This document shows positions 54,172 through 63,519 of a DNA stretch of 64,000 nucleotides, piece by piece. The notes beneath the pieces were generated by a model. The model was not told where the DNA came from and made no database searches. It saw only the letters and a program-made list of their open reading frames with translations. The position numbers and the translations under genes were made by a program. The stretch spans positions 1 through 64,000 of the forward strand of contig NZ_JASCIS010000030.1 of assembly GCF_029968015.1 (NCBI RefSeq), read 5' to 3'. Each line of letters opens with the position of its first letter. Position 1 is the first letter of the stretch. Origin of the DNA: Streptomyces luteolus. Lineage in GTDB: Bacteria; Actinomycetota; Actinomycetes; Streptomycetales; Streptomycetaceae.

Positions 54172-55119
54172 TCAGTCGTCGAGGGCGAGGCGCTGGCCAG
54201 GGAGGATGAGGTCCGGGTCGGCGCCGATCGCGTCCTCGTTGGCCTCGTACAGGGCGGTCCAACCGCCGTCGATCCCACGGGCGTCGGCGATCGCGGAGAG
54301 GCTGTCGCCGAGGCGGACCGTGTACGTCGATCCATCGTCGTCGCGGGAGTCGTCACGGGGGCCGTCGCCGCGCGAGGCGTGCCGGCCCGAGGAGTTGGAG
54401 TCGCGGTCGCCGCCCGGGGCCTCGGGGGCGGGCTCACCGCGATGCTTGCCGGAGCCGTTCTGGCCTGAGTTGCCCGTTTCGTCCGCAGAGTCGTCGCGAG
54501 CCTTGTCGCCCGAATCACCCGAAGTATCACCTGACGGGGTGTCGGTGGGGGTGTCGGTGGGGGTGTCAGCGGGAACGTCGGCCGGGTTCTCGACGGCGGT
54601 GTCGCCGGGCGCCTCCGGGGCGGGGTCCTCGGACGACGGGCCTCCGGACGACGGCTCGTCGGCGGGCTCTTCGGTCGCCTCGTCGGCGGGCTGGGAGGGG
54701 TCGGCCTCCGGCTCGTCCGTCGGGTTCGTCACATCGAGCGGGAAGCCCGCGACCAGGCCGCAGGTGGGCCAGGCGAGCGGGCCCTGTTCGGCGAGGACCT
54801 TCTCTGCCACGGCGATCTGCTGGGCGCGGCTGGCCAGGTCGGCCGTCGGGGCGTACTTCAGGCCGCCGTGGTCCTCCCAGACGGCCTGGGTCAACTGGAG
54901 CCCGCCGTAGTACCCGTTGCCGGTGTCGGCGCTCCAGACCCCGCCGCTCTCGCAGTCCGCGAGGCGGTCCCAGGTGTTGGCGTCGACGGTGGCGTCCGCG
55001 GCGCTGGCGCCGGTCGCGCCGAGCAGCGGGATGGCGATCGCCGACCCGGTCACTCCTGCCGCGACCACGAGGGCAGGGGCTTGACGGGGGCGTCGGTGAC
55101 GGCCGTTCCCGGAGAGCAT
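54172..55119 (-). CDS. rpfC: Second Rpf-type secreted transglycosylase with LysM
   Basis: 315 aa. Signal peptide (about 1-41), Rpf domain (NTWDRLADCESGGVWSADTGNGYYGGLQL; catalytic Glu in DCESGG), a 130-aa linker rich in Pro/Asp/Thr/Ser/Glu with tandem DTPTDTPTDTPSG, and a C-terminal LysM (YTVRLGDSLSAIADARGIDGGWTALYEANE). Same strand as rpfA but 416 nt away. No riboswitch is seen upstream. The rpfC name rests on recalled gene order. Confidence 0.9.
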   Translation of the reverse strand: MLSGNGRHRRPRQAPALVVAAGVTGSAIAIPLLGATGASAADATVDANTWDRLADCESGGVWSADTGNGYYGGLQLTQAVWEDHGGLKYAPTADLASRAQQIAVAEKVLAEQGPLAWPTCGLVAGFPLDVTNPTDEPEADPSQPADEATEEPADEPSSGGPSSEDPAPEAPGDTAVENPADVPADTPTDTPTDTPSGDTSGDSGDKARDDSADETGNSGQNGSGKHRGEPAPEAPGGDRDSNSSGRHASRGDGPRDDSRDDDGSTYTVRLGDSLSAIADARGIDGGWTALYEANEDAIGADPDLILPGQRLALDD

Positions 55120-55189
55120 GCGGTTCCCTTTCGCGCGACAACAGGCGTGGCGTCTGACAGCCATGACATCAGGCAGCCATGACGTCTGG

Positions 55190-55230
55190 CAGCCGTGGCG
55201 TCTCAGTCGAGGCGTCTCAGTCGAGGCTGA
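55190..55230. repeat. Short direct repeats upstream of rpfC
   Basis: Two GCGTCTCAGTCGAG copies (about 55198-55211 and 55212-55225), preceded by CAGCCATGAC-type repeats (about 55158-55192) in the leader of rpfC. Confidence 0.7.
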
Positions 55231-55348
55231 AACCTAGCGACAGTCGAACGCTTGTCACAACCCGGTACAGCGCAGATCACGCGAAAGTCACAGTCTTGAC
55301 GCCCCGTCAGAAACGGTGTCGTGGTGCGGCCCCCTGCCGACCGGGGGC

Positions 55349-56620
55349 TCACTCCGGCGTGAACTCCACCGGAAGCGTGCGCAGTCCGCGCATGATGAGC
55401 CCGCCGCGCCAGCGCAGATCGGCAGGTTCCGCCGCGAGCCGCAGGTCCGGGAGGCGGCGGAGCAGCGTCGCGATCGCGGTCTGACCCTCCAGGCGGGCGA
55501 GCGGTGCGCCCAGGCAGTAGTGGATGCCGTGCCCGTATCCGAGGTGCTGGTTGTCCCGCCGGGCCAGGTCGAGGGTGTCCGGGTCCGCGAAGCGTTCCGG
55601 ATCGCGGTCGGCGGCAGCGAGGACGACCAGGACCGGGTCGCCGGGCGCGATGTCCTGGCCGCCGATGCTGAGCGGCTCGGTGGCGAAGCGCCAGGTGGCG
55701 AGCTCCACCGGGCCGTCGTGGCGGAGCAGTTCCTCGACGCCGGTCTCCAGGAGGTCCGTCTCCCCCGCCGCCAGGGACCGCTGCAGCCGCTCGCGCTGGC
55801 CGGGGTTGCGGAGCAGCTGGTACGTCCCGTTGCCGATGAGGTTGACCGTGGTCTCGAAACCGGCGAAGAGCAGGATGAAGGCCATCGCGGCGGCCTCGTT
55901 CTCGGTGAGGTGCTCGCCGTGGTCGCTGGCCTTGATGAGGCCGGAGATCAGGTCGTCGCCGGGCTCTTCGCGCTTGCGGTGAATGAGTTCGGCAAGATAG
56001 CCGCGCATCTTCTTCACCGAGCGGGCGACGCCGCCGCGCGGGCCTCCGCCGTGGCCCGGCTTGAAATGTCGCAGCATCATGCCCGCCCAGTCGCGGAAGT
56101 CGTCCTGGTCCTCGCGCGGGACGCCGAGCAGGTCGCAGATCGCGTAGATGGGCAGCGGGAAGGCGAACTCGTGGATGAGGTCGGCCTCGCCCGACGCGAT
56201 GAACTTGTCGATGAGCTCGTCGGTGAGCTGCTGCACGCGCGGCGCGAACTCGGCCACCCGGCGCGGCGTGAACGCCTTCGACACGAGCCGCCGCAGCCGG
56301 GTGTGGTCCGGCGGGTCGATGTTGAGCAGATGCGTCATCAGCTCGGCCTTGCGTTCGCCCGGAATGCCCGTCTTACCCTTGGCGTGGGAGGGCTCGTCGT
56401 GATGCTCCGGGTTCTTGCTGAGCCGCTGGTCGGCGAGGGCCTGCCGGGCGTCCGCGTACCGCGTGACCAGCCAGGCCTCCACGCCGCTCGGCAGCCGGGT
56501 CCGGTGCACCGGCGCGTGCTCGCGCAGCCAGGCGTACGCGGGATACGGGTCGCTGGCGAACTCCCAGGTGAACAGCGGAGGTTGAGGGCCTTCGGGGCAC
56601 TGGCCGGTGGTGGTGCTCAC
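55349..56620 (-). CDS. Cytochrome P450
   Basis: 423 aa soluble bacterial P450. I helix FAGFETTVNL, ExxR as ELLR, and heme loop YGHGIHYCLGAPLARLE (Cys ligand; the usual first Phe is Tyr). GTG start overlaps the mazG stop as GTGA. From memory it corresponds to CYP107U1, which has been linked to sporulation in S. coelicolor; this assignment needs a search. No ferredoxin gene is adjacent. Confidence 0.92.
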   Translation of the reverse strand: MSTTTGQCPEGPQPPLFTWEFASDPYPAYAWLREHAPVHRTRLPSGVEAWLVTRYADARQALADQRLSKNPEHHDEPSHAKGKTGIPGERKAELMTHLLNIDPPDHTRLRRLVSKAFTPRRVAEFAPRVQQLTDELIDKFIASGEADLIHEFAFPLPIYAICDLLGVPREDQDDFRDWAGMMLRHFKPGHGGGPRGGVARSVKKMRGYLAELIHRKREEPGDDLISGLIKASDHGEHLTENEAAAMAFILLFAGFETTVNLIGNGTYQLLRNPGQRERLQRSLAAGETDLLETGVEELLRHDGPVELATWRFATEPLSIGGQDIAPGDPVLVVLAAADRDPERFADPDTLDLARRDNQHLGYGHGIHYCLGAPLARLEGQTAIATLLRRLPDLRLAAEPADLRWRGGLIMRGLRTLPVEFTPE

Positions 56621-57597
56621 GCGTGGCCCTCCGCCGCCCGGATCGCGTCGCGGTACGCGCGGGCGGCGGCGCGCAGGGCGGCCTCCGGGTCGGCGCCCGC
56701 GGCCTCGGCGCGCACGGCGAGGGCGAGCAGCTCGTAGCCGACACCCTCGCCCGCGGGCAGCTCCACGTCGAGGCCCGCGGTACGCGTACGGGACGCGAGC
56801 TTCGCGGCGAGTGCCAGGCCGGGCTGGCCGAGCGGGACGCCGTCGGTCACGGAGTCGCGCTGCTTCTCCTCGGCCTTGGTGCGCAGCCAGTGCGCCTTGA
56901 CGTCCTCGGGGGTCTCGGCGGAGTCGTCGCCGAAGACGTGCGGGTGGCGGTGGATCAGCTTGGCGACGATGGTGCCGGCCACGTCGTCGATCGAGAACGG
57001 CTCGCCCTCTTCCTCGGGGTCGGCCTCCTCGGCGATGCGGGCGTGGAACACGACCTGGAGGAGGACGTCGCCGAGCTCCTCGCGCAGTTCGGTGCGGTCG
57101 CCGTCCTCGATGGCCTCGACGAGTTCGTACGCCTCCTCGATGCCGTACTTGGCGAGGCCCTTGTGGGTCTGCCGCGAGGACCAGGGGCACTCCCGCCTGA
57201 TCCGGTCCATGACCTGCACGAGGTCGAGGAGGCGCGCGCCCGGCAGGTCGTACGAGGCGGGCAGCAGTTCCAGGTCCGGCATCGTGATCCGGCCGGATCC
57301 GGCGAGCCGGGCCAGGCCGTCGGTCAGGCCGGGCTCGCCCTCGCCGGTGGCGACGACGACCACGGTGCGGTCGCCCGCGCAGGCGTCGATCAGTTCCTCG
57401 GCGCTCGGTGCGGCCCGGTCCACGGTGACGCCCGCTTCGCGGAGGTACGGGAGCTGGGGGTGCCGCGGGTCTGTGCACACCACCCGGTCCGCGTCGTGCA
57501 GGGCCTTCCAGGCGGGCCAGGAGAGGAGGCCGGGGGCTACGCGGTGCGAGGTGGTGAGGAGGACGATGCGGCCGGGGGCGAGGAGTTCTGCGTTCAC
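56617..57597 (-). CDS. mazG: Nucleoside triphosphate pyrophosphohydrolase MazG
   Basis: 326 aa from a GTG. The N-terminal third resembles a degenerate tetrapyrrole-methylase domain; the C-terminal MazG domain shows PWSSRQTHKGLAKYGIEEAYELVEAIE and EELGDVLLQVVFHARIAEE (EExxE...ExxD metal sites). Removes aberrant or regulatory NTPs. Coupled to the P450 gene by GTGA overlap. Confidence 0.92.
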   Translation of the reverse strand: MNAELLAPGRIVLLTTSHRVAPGLLSWPAWKALHDADRVVCTDPRHPQLPYLREAGVTVDRAAPSAEELIDACAGDRTVVVVATGEGEPGLTDGLARLAGSGRITMPDLELLPASYDLPGARLLDLVQVMDRIRRECPWSSRQTHKGLAKYGIEEAYELVEAIEDGDRTELREELGDVLLQVVFHARIAEEADPEEEGEPFSIDDVAGTIVAKLIHRHPHVFGDDSAETPEDVKAHWLRTKAEEKQRDSVTDGVPLGQPGLALAAKLASRTRTAGLDVELPAGEGVGYELLALAVRAEAAGADPEAALRAAARAYRDAIRAAEGHA

Positions 57598-57607
57598 CCC
57601 TCGAACC

Positions 57608-57745
57608 TAACTTGTCCCCGGGTCTTAATAGGGGCGCGGGGAACTGCGCGACCAGCCACGACGGCGCGGCAGCCGAACGACGGCAAAAGGTAGCCCCTCC
57701 GGCGATTGAGGAGCCGGGGGGCCGGGGGCGGAGCCCCCTGGGGGT
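57608..57745. repeat. Family-B repeat copy 4
   Basis: Core GGGGCGCGGGGAACTGCGCG from 57631, ACCAGCCACGACGGCG to 57666, then CCCCTCCGGCGATTGAGGAG and a GGGGGCGGAGCCCCC hairpin. It lies between the mazG start and the SurA-like lipoprotein stop. Confidence 0.8.
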
Positions 57746-57753
57746 GCGGCGGC

Positions 57754-58395
57754 CTACGCCCTGGTCGCGTCCCGTACCCACGGGGTGCGCACGTCCACCC
57801 GCCTGCTCTTGGTCACGTCCCACTCGCCGTACCGCGGGTTCAGGTCGATGTTCAGGGCCTTGGACGCCTTCGACAGGGCCGCCCAGAACTCCGCCTGGCC
57901 CTGTTCGGTGTTGGGGTCGGCGCCCAGCTCGCTGTACAGCTTCTGGGCCTCGATCTCCGTGCGGAGGCTTTCGTCGATGCGGGAGGCCGGGATGTTGTAC
58001 TGCTGCAGCCAGCCCGCCTCCAGGGCCTTCGCGCCGCCCGCCTGCTTCTCCAGGTTGCCGCGCAGGCCCTGGACCTCCTTGCGGCTGACCGTCACGCCCG
58101 CGTCGGTGGCCGCGCGGTGCAGGACGCGGTCGAGGACCAGGGACTGCAGGGTGTCGCGGGTGAGGCCGCCGGTCTTCTCCACGGCCTGGGCGTACTGCCC
58201 GGACTTCTCGGTGGCCGACCGCTGCGCCGCCCGCACTTCCTGTACGCGGGACTGGAGTTGCGCGACCGTGATGCGCTCGCCGCCCACGACGGCCGCGGCG
58301 CCGGGATGTGCCTCGTCGCCGCAGGCGGTCAGGAGCGGGGCCGCGACGAGGGCGGCGGCGGAGAGGGCGAGCGCGGTGCGACGACGGCGGTGCAA
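57754..58395 (-). CDS. SurA-N-terminal-domain lipoprotein
   Basis: 213 aa from a TTG start (58395) with GGGAGG 6 nt upstream. Lipoprotein signal with lipobox LLTAC (hydrophobic ALALSAAALVAAPLLTACGDE). The rest matches the SurA-type chaperone N-terminal domain: VVGGERITVAQLQSRVQEVR and LVLDRVLHRAATDAGVTVSRKEVQ. There is no rotamase domain, so a periplasm-face folding or binding role is likely. Downstream of the Ser/Thr kinase gene. Confidence 0.85.
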   Translation of the reverse strand: MHRRRRTALALSAAALVAAPLLTACGDEAHPGAAAVVGGERITVAQLQSRVQEVRAAQRSATEKSGQYAQAVEKTGGLTRDTLQSLVLDRVLHRAATDAGVTVSRKEVQGLRGNLEKQAGGAKALEAGWLQQYNIPASRIDESLRTEIEAQKLYSELGADPNTEQGQAEFWAALSKASKALNIDLNPRYGEWDVTKSRRVDVRTPWVRDATRA

Positions 58396-58533
58396 AGGAG
58401 CCTCCCGGCGGCGAGACGGAGCTTGTGCGTCGTTGCACAAGGGCCTTGCGGAGATCGATGTTAGGCAGTGGGCGGGGGTTCGGCCACTGATTCGACCAAC
58501 GATTCGGGGAGAGTTCCGGGCACGCCCCCTGGC

Positions 58534-60081
58534 TCAGCCGCGCACCTGACCGAGCCAGTGCAGCGTGCGGCGGATCTCGCCGGGCAGCGGATGGCCCGGC
58601 CCGTGCACCCGCTCCGCGTCGTACAGGAGGCGGGCCAGGGTGTCGTGGGCGCCCGCGCGATCACCGAGGGCGAGCAGCAACTGGCCGATGCGGCGGCGGA
58701 GTTCGAGCGCCGCGCCGGGGTCGCCGACGGTGCTGGCGACGTACTGGTTCTCGTAGAACGGCAGCAGGGAGCGGTACTCGGCGAGGGCCGCGGCCGGTTC
58801 GCCGAGCTGTTCCAGGCACTGGGCCATCTCGTACCGGAACTGGAGCGAGGCCGGGTCGGCCTGGCCCGCCTCGGCGCTGCGTTCGTCGGCGAGGCGGCGC
58901 AGTTCGGGCAGGGCGCGGCGGTACTGGCCGTCGTCCATGAGCGTGGCCGCGTACTGCTTGCGCAGCGTGCGTACGACCGTGGAGCGCGGGCCGTGCTGGG
59001 CCTCGGCGGTGGGCAGGATCGCGCCGAGGAGGTCGACGGCCTGGGTGACGCGGCCCTCGCCGAGCAGCCGCTTCACGTCGTCGACGGCGCGCGCGACCTC
59101 CGAGAGCGCGACCGGCACCTCGGCGGACGGCGGGGCGGTGGGGCGCGGCGGGACCGGTACGGGCGTGGGGGTGCCGGCGCGGTCGGGCCAGGGGGCGCCG
59201 GGGCGCAGGAAGGGGCGGGTGGGGTCGAGCATGCCGGTGGGGGTGCCGCGGCCGGGAAGGAGCGGGGCCAGCGCCTCGTACACCTCCTGCGCGGAGTCCG
59301 GGCGGTCCCCCGGTTCCTTGGCGAGCAGCCGGTTCACGAGCGCTTCGAGGGGCTCGGGGATCTCGGGGCGCTTGCCGCGGACGGGTATCGGTGTTTCGTA
59401 GAGGTGGCTGTGGAGGACGCCGAGGACGGTGGCGCCGTCGAACGGGACGTTCCCGCTGAGGAGTTCGTAGAGCAGGATGCCCAGGGCGTACAGGTCGGTG
59501 TACGGGCCGACGGCGCCGCCCATGGCCTGCTCGGGGGCCATGTAGGCGGGGCTGCCTATGGGTGAGCCGGTGTGGGTGAGGCGGGTGGTGTCGGTGTCCA
59601 TGACGGAGGCGACGCCGAGGTCGAGGACGGTGAGCGTGCCGTCCGGTTTCACCATGACGTTCCGCGGCTTGAGGTCGCGGTGCACGATCGGCACGGCGTG
59701 CACCGCGCAGAGCACGGCGCAGAGTTGGGCGGCCACGGCGACGGCCCACGGCCAGGGGTAGGGCTTGTGCCGCTCGATGTGGTCGGCGAGGTCGGTGCCG
59801 TCGACGTGCTGCATGACGAGGAACAGGTCGTCGCCGTCGCTGCCCGCGTCGTGGACGGTGACCAGGCCCGGGTGGTCGACCTGGGCGGTGACGCGGCACT
59901 CGCGGACGAAGCGGCGGCGCAGCTCGTCGGCCTCCCCTCCGGCGACGCGGTCGGGGCGGAGCAGCTTGACGGCGACGCGGCGGTCGAGGCGCTGGTCGTA
60001 GGCCGTCCAGACCTGGCCCATGCCGCCCTGGCCGATCTGCTGGGAGAGTTCGTACCGGCCGGAGATCAGGCGTCCGCTCAC
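58534..60081 (-). CDS. Serine/threonine protein kinase with C-terminal TPR-like region
   Basis: 515 aa. Kinase domain about 8-265: GQGGMGQVW (P loop), VAVK (Lys39), VHRDLKPRNVMV, DLGVAS (DFG position is DLG) and GSPAYMAPEQAMGG. No transmembrane segment or PASTA repeats. The helical C-terminus (about 330-515) has tetratricopeptide-like repeats that may bind partners. ATG overlaps the stop of the upstream membrane-protein gene as ATGA. Confidence 0.93.
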   Translation of the reverse strand: MSGRLISGRYELSQQIGQGGMGQVWTAYDQRLDRRVAVKLLRPDRVAGGEADELRRRFVRECRVTAQVDHPGLVTVHDAGSDGDDLFLVMQHVDGTDLADHIERHKPYPWPWAVAVAAQLCAVLCAVHAVPIVHRDLKPRNVMVKPDGTLTVLDLGVASVMDTDTTRLTHTGSPIGSPAYMAPEQAMGGAVGPYTDLYALGILLYELLSGNVPFDGATVLGVLHSHLYETPIPVRGKRPEIPEPLEALVNRLLAKEPGDRPDSAQEVYEALAPLLPGRGTPTGMLDPTRPFLRPGAPWPDRAGTPTPVPVPPRPTAPPSAEVPVALSEVARAVDDVKRLLGEGRVTQAVDLLGAILPTAEAQHGPRSTVVRTLRKQYAATLMDDGQYRRALPELRRLADERSAEAGQADPASLQFRYEMAQCLEQLGEPAAALAEYRSLLPFYENQYVASTVGDPGAALELRRRIGQLLLALGDRAGAHDTLARLLYDAERVHGPGHPLPGEIRRTLHWLGQVRG

Positions 60082-60779
60082 CGGCGCTCGCCCTCAGCGC
60101 GCCCGTCCCCCTCGCCTGCCGGCGGCGTTCCGTCCAGAGGCGTTCCGTCCTGGCGCGTTCCGTCCTGGCGCGTTCCGTCCTGGCGCGTTCCGTCCTGGCG
60201 CAACAGGCTGCTCAGCTCGTCGAGTTCGGCGCGGACCTGGTCGATGCGGGCGGGTGCGGGGCGCTGCGGGGCGCCGGGCGCCTGCTGGGGTCCGGGTCCG
60301 GGCTGCGGCAGGCCGGTGGGTCTGGTGACCTGCTGGGCGGGGCCGGCCTGGGCGGGGTATCCGTACTGGCCCTGGGCGGGCGGGCCTTGAGGCGGCACGA
60401 ACGGGGCGTACGGCGACTGCGCCTGCGCCTGCGACTGCGACTGCTTGGCGAAGTAGCGGATCTCCGCGACGAGGTAGTACGTGATCGCGGCGACGGCGCC
60501 GCCGAGGAGGCAGAGCAGCCCGAGGCTCTCCTCGGCGGTGTCGAGTTCCTGCGTCGGGTCTCTGCCGATCAGGATCACGGAGAGGATGACGAGGAGGATC
60601 GACCCGCCGAACAGCCACCAGTCCCGCGGCCTGCGCGTGACGACGGCGAGGCGCAGCATCGGGACCCAGGACAGGAAGCCGCAGGAGATCAGCGCGAGCG
60701 CGACGAAGAGCACGCGCAACCCGACGAGCTGCGCGGACGAGGGTCGCGATGGCGGCGGTGCATAGCCGTGGCCGTGCAT
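60078..60779 (-). CDS. Membrane protein with Gln/Pro-rich tail, kinase neighbour
   Basis: 233 aa. Three hydrophobic segments (about 21-42, 58-76, 88-108), then a Gln/Ser/Ala/Pro/Tyr-rich cytoplasmic tail and a short helix (RIDQVRAELDELSSLL). The end has RQDGT repeated four times, from five 15-bp DNA repeats (60126-60200). Translational coupling to the kinase suggests that the tail may be its substrate or anchor; inference. Confidence 0.75.
   Translation of the reverse strand: MHGHGYAPPPSRPSSAQLVGLRVLFVALALISCGFLSWVPMLRLAVVTRRPRDWWLFGGSILLVILSVILIGRDPTQELDTAEESLGLLCLLGGAVAAITYYLVAEIRYFAKQSQSQAQAQSPYAPFVPPQGPPAQGQYGYPAQAGPAQQVTRPTGLPQPGPGPQQAPGAPQRPAPARIDQVRAELDELSSLLRQDGTRQDGTRQDGTRQDGTPLDGTPPAGEGDGRAEGERR
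60126..60200. repeat. 15-bp coding tandem repeat, five units
   Basis: Four exact CGTTCCGTCCTGGCG units (60141-60200) preceded by a variant (60126-60140). In frame, length a multiple of 3, so copy changes would only lengthen the protein tail. Confidence 0.9.
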
Positions 60780-60893
60780 GGGGGCTGCTCCTGGGAACCG
60801 AACGGGCGTGTGCAAGGTCGAGAGTAGCCCCCGGGACCGACAGCCGGACCTGAGTTGGTCGGCTGGGTGCTCAAAGCGTGATCGGCCGACAGG

Positions 60894-61682
60894 TCAAAGA
60901 GTGTGCCGCACCCACACATTGGGCTCCACATACACGGCGTATCCCTGGTCCGGAGCACAGTGCACCGGCACGAGCGCCTTCGGCACTTCGACCTCGCAGC
61001 CCTCACCTGCCGCGTCGAAGGGCAGGCCCGTCCAGCCGCGCCACTCCTCCAGGGTGCCGGAGACGGTCATGGAGTTGCGGGCCACGGACTCGATGACGCC
61101 GCCGACCCGGACGTGCACGCGCAGCCAGGGGTCGTGCGGAAGCCCGTCGGGGCGCCGCCGGTGCGCGTACTCCTCCATGGGCGTGCGCGGTTCGAGGTGC
61201 TTGGCGCTCGGCCGGACCGGCGCGACGAGTGTGCCGTAGCCGAGCGCGCGGGCGTTGGCCCGCATCGCGTCGAGCATCGCGTACGAGAGGCCGCCGCCCT
61301 GGGCGCCGGGGGCGACGGTGACCTCGATGGCGCTGACGGTGTCGGGTTCGGTGCCGTGCCTGACGTCGGAGAACGCCCACATGAGGACGCGGTCCCAGCC
61401 GCCGTCGGGCAGAGTGCCGCGGCCCTTCGCGGCGAGGGCGAAGGGCACGCTGAGGGCGCGGGCGACGAGTTCGCCGCTCTCATCGGTGGCGACCAGGACG
61501 TACTCGGGCAGTTCGGACACGATCCGGCCCCAGAGGATCCAGCCGATCGGGTCCTCGGTGACGAACTGCGGCCAGGCGTCGCCCAACGCCCAGAAGGCTC
61601 CGGTGAGTTCGGGCCGCTCGGCAAGCGTGGTGATCTTCAGGTCCGCTGCGGGGCGGGGCTTCCCGGGCTGTTCGGCGTCCAT
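60894..61682 (-). CDS. GNAT-like N-acetyltransferase
   Basis: 262 aa. Acetyl-CoA binding segment around AIEVTVAPGAQGGGLSYAMLDAMRANARALGYGTLVAPVRP (motif A, Q/RxxGxG/A varied to QGGGLS). It lacks a second domain of known type; the C-terminus (VHCAPDQGYAVYVEPNVWVRHTL) is conserved among actinobacterial relatives. Substrate unknown. Confidence 0.78.
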   Translation of the reverse strand: MDAEQPGKPRPAADLKITTLAERPELTGAFWALGDAWPQFVTEDPIGWILWGRIVSELPEYVLVATDESGELVARALSVPFALAAKGRGTLPDGGWDRVLMWAFSDVRHGTEPDTVSAIEVTVAPGAQGGGLSYAMLDAMRANARALGYGTLVAPVRPSAKHLEPRTPMEEYAHRRRPDGLPHDPWLRVHVRVGGVIESVARNSMTVSGTLEEWRGWTGLPFDAAGEGCEVEVPKALVPVHCAPDQGYAVYVEPNVWVRHTL

Positions 61683-61739
61683 GGGGCGCACGCTAGCCGG
61701 GAGTTCGGCCGTGGCGGTACCGAATTTGCGCGGCGTACG

Positions 61740-61797
61740 GCGTGCCGCGACCGGCGTCCGGGGTCCGGCCTCCGGCGTCCGGCGTCCGGCGTCCCGC
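61740..61797. repeat. CGGCGTC-type short tandem repeat
   Basis: Repeats of GTCCGGCGTCCGG with variants between the MOSC stop and the GNAT start. Simple sequence. Confidence 0.7.
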
Positions 61798-62511
61798 TCA
61801 GTTCGCCGCGACCCGGTCGCCCAGCTCCACCGCGCCGGGGGTGACGACCTCGGCGTACACCCCGAAGCGCATGTCGCGGGTCTCGCTCAGGGTCTTCAGG
61901 ACGCGGCCGTCGGCGGGCACTCCGGGCTGGGGCAGGGTCGTCATGACGCAGCGCGGCACGCGTTCGGTGATCCGCAGGAGGACGCCGCCGACGCGGACCT
62001 CGCGGCCGGTCCAGCCCTCCTCGGCCCAGGGCTCGTCACCGTCGGCATCGATCACGATGTTCTTGCGGAACCGGCGGATGTCGGCGGGGACATCGTCACC
62101 GAGCAGCCGGCCGAGCGCGCGCAGGGAGGCCGTGGAGACGATCGACACCGGTGCTTGGTCCTGGTACGAGGGCGGCTCGGCGTCCGGCGCCTCGCGGACC
62201 AACTCGGCCTCGGGCCCGCAGAGTTCGGCGAGCCCCGGGTCCCCGGGCGCCACTCGGGCGCCGTCCGGAAGGTGTACGGAGAGGGCATCGGCGGTGTCGT
62301 CGTACGCGGCGGCGCACTCGATCAGCCAGGGGGCCTTGCGGAACCGGCGATGGCTCTTGCCGCTGCCGATCTTGCCGTCCGCGTACCGCAGCGCCCACAG
62401 CCGGTCGCCGAGGACACCGCGCGCGTCGAGGTCCAGGCGCTCGCGGTCCTCGCCGCGCATGGACTTCACCGGAAACCTCGCGAGCCCCACGACCACCCCG
62501 AGCGACGTCAT
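61798..62511 (-). CDS. MOSC-domain protein
   Basis: 237 aa. MOSC N-terminal beta-barrel (VVGLARFPVKSMRGEDRERLDLDARGVLGDRLWAL) followed by the MOSC core with RFRKNIVID and the conserved Cys in VPRCVMTTLPQPG, expected to bind the molybdenum centre as in mARC/YiiM reductases. ATG at 62511. Confidence 0.9.
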   Translation of the reverse strand: MTSLGVVVGLARFPVKSMRGEDRERLDLDARGVLGDRLWALRYADGKIGSGKSHRRFRKAPWLIECAAAYDDTADALSVHLPDGARVAPGDPGLAELCGPEAELVREAPDAEPPSYQDQAPVSIVSTASLRALGRLLGDDVPADIRRFRKNIVIDADGDEPWAEEGWTGREVRVGGVLLRITERVPRCVMTTLPQPGVPADGRVLKTLSETRDMRFGVYAEVVTPGAVELGDRVAAN

Positions 62512-62582
62512 GCTGTTCCTCCCCGTCGGACTGCGACCGGTCGGTCCACCGGCCGGTCCCGACGGTACCGGGCGGGGGACTG

Positions 62583-63467
62583 TCAGATCTTGCCGATCCC
62601 GAGGGTGTTCTCGCCGGGCAGGAGGCCTGATCCGACGACGGTCAGCCAGGGGTCGCCGAGCAGCTCGGCCAGCCGGTCGATGTCGTGGGCGACGAGTGCG
62701 CGCCACGGCTCTGCGGCGAGCTCGTCGGTGCGGTCCTCGACCGTCTGACGCAGGGCGCGGCCCGACTCGGTGGCGGTGCCGTCCTCCTTCAACAGGCCGC
62801 GTTCCGCAAGCCGTTGACAGGCGGCGGACCATTCCTTCCCGGTCCAGCCGCGGCTCGCGAAGGTCTCGGGTGCGGCGGCGCCGACGGCCGCGAACGACAC
62901 GAGCGACTCCACCGGGTCGAGGCCCGCCTCCCGCAGTGCGGTCAGATGGCCGTCGCCGCGGTGTTCGCGCAGCACGGTCGCGGCCTGCCACAGCACCTGG
63001 TGCGGCTCATCCGGCCAGGGCAGCGCGGCGTTGGCGGCGGCCAGCGGGCAGCCGGCCGGATAGGGGGCGGAGGACTGCGCGGCGCGGCGTGTGAGGGCGG
63101 CAGCCTCGGCGAGTTCGGGGCCGTCTACGCGGGCGCCGAGGATCGAACGGTACGCACGGTCCACGGCGCGCCGGCGGGCGGCCAGGACGGCCTCGGGCGC
63201 GGCGATGTCCCAGGCGGCGGGGACATACCGGCCGACCATCTCCGGGCTGAAGCTGTGGAACGTCGCCGTCACCCGCTCCCGGCCGGCCGCGCCGAGCGGT
63301 GCCACGCGCCAGGCGAAGTAGCTGGGCCAGCGCTCGTCGGTGCCGTAGCCGAGGGCGTCGGCCTCCGCGAAGGACTCGGGGGCGTAGTAGAGGACGGCGT
63401 GCAGCGGTTCGAGCAGGTGCCACAACTGCCGTACGCGTGCGTTCGGGTGCTGGTTCGGCTGCGGCAT
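62583..63467 (-). CDS. SCO6745-family protein
   Basis: 294 aa from the ATG at 63467 (AGGAGGG upstream). Matches the pattern of this actinobacterial family: LWHLLEPLHAVLYYAPESFAEADALGY, YFAWRVAPLGAAGRERVTATFHSFSPEMVGRYVPAAWDIAAPEAVLAARR, and a winged-helix-like C-terminus (WTGKEWSAACQRLAERGLLKEDGTATESGRAL). Function unknown. Divergent from a TetR gene. Confidence 0.82.
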   Translation of the reverse strand: MPQPNQHPNARVRQLWHLLEPLHAVLYYAPESFAEADALGYGTDERWPSYFAWRVAPLGAAGRERVTATFHSFSPEMVGRYVPAAWDIAAPEAVLAARRRAVDRAYRSILGARVDGPELAEAAALTRRAAQSSAPYPAGCPLAAANAALPWPDEPHQVLWQAATVLREHRGDGHLTALREAGLDPVESLVSFAAVGAAAPETFASRGWTGKEWSAACQRLAERGLLKEDGTATESGRALRQTVEDRTDELAAEPWRALVAHDIDRLAELLGDPWLTVVGSGLLPGENTLGIGKI

Positions 63468-63519
63468 GACGCCCTCCTGCGGGTGTTCTGCATCGCGCAC
63501 GGCCCATGTCCGTACGTAC

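Noticed and set aside
55349..58438. 1029-codon open frame covering P450, mazG and the SurA-like gene
   Set aside because: Only the last 423 codons (P450) are real; the upstream part is the out-of-frame shadow of mazG and the lipoprotein gene with high-GC absence of stops.
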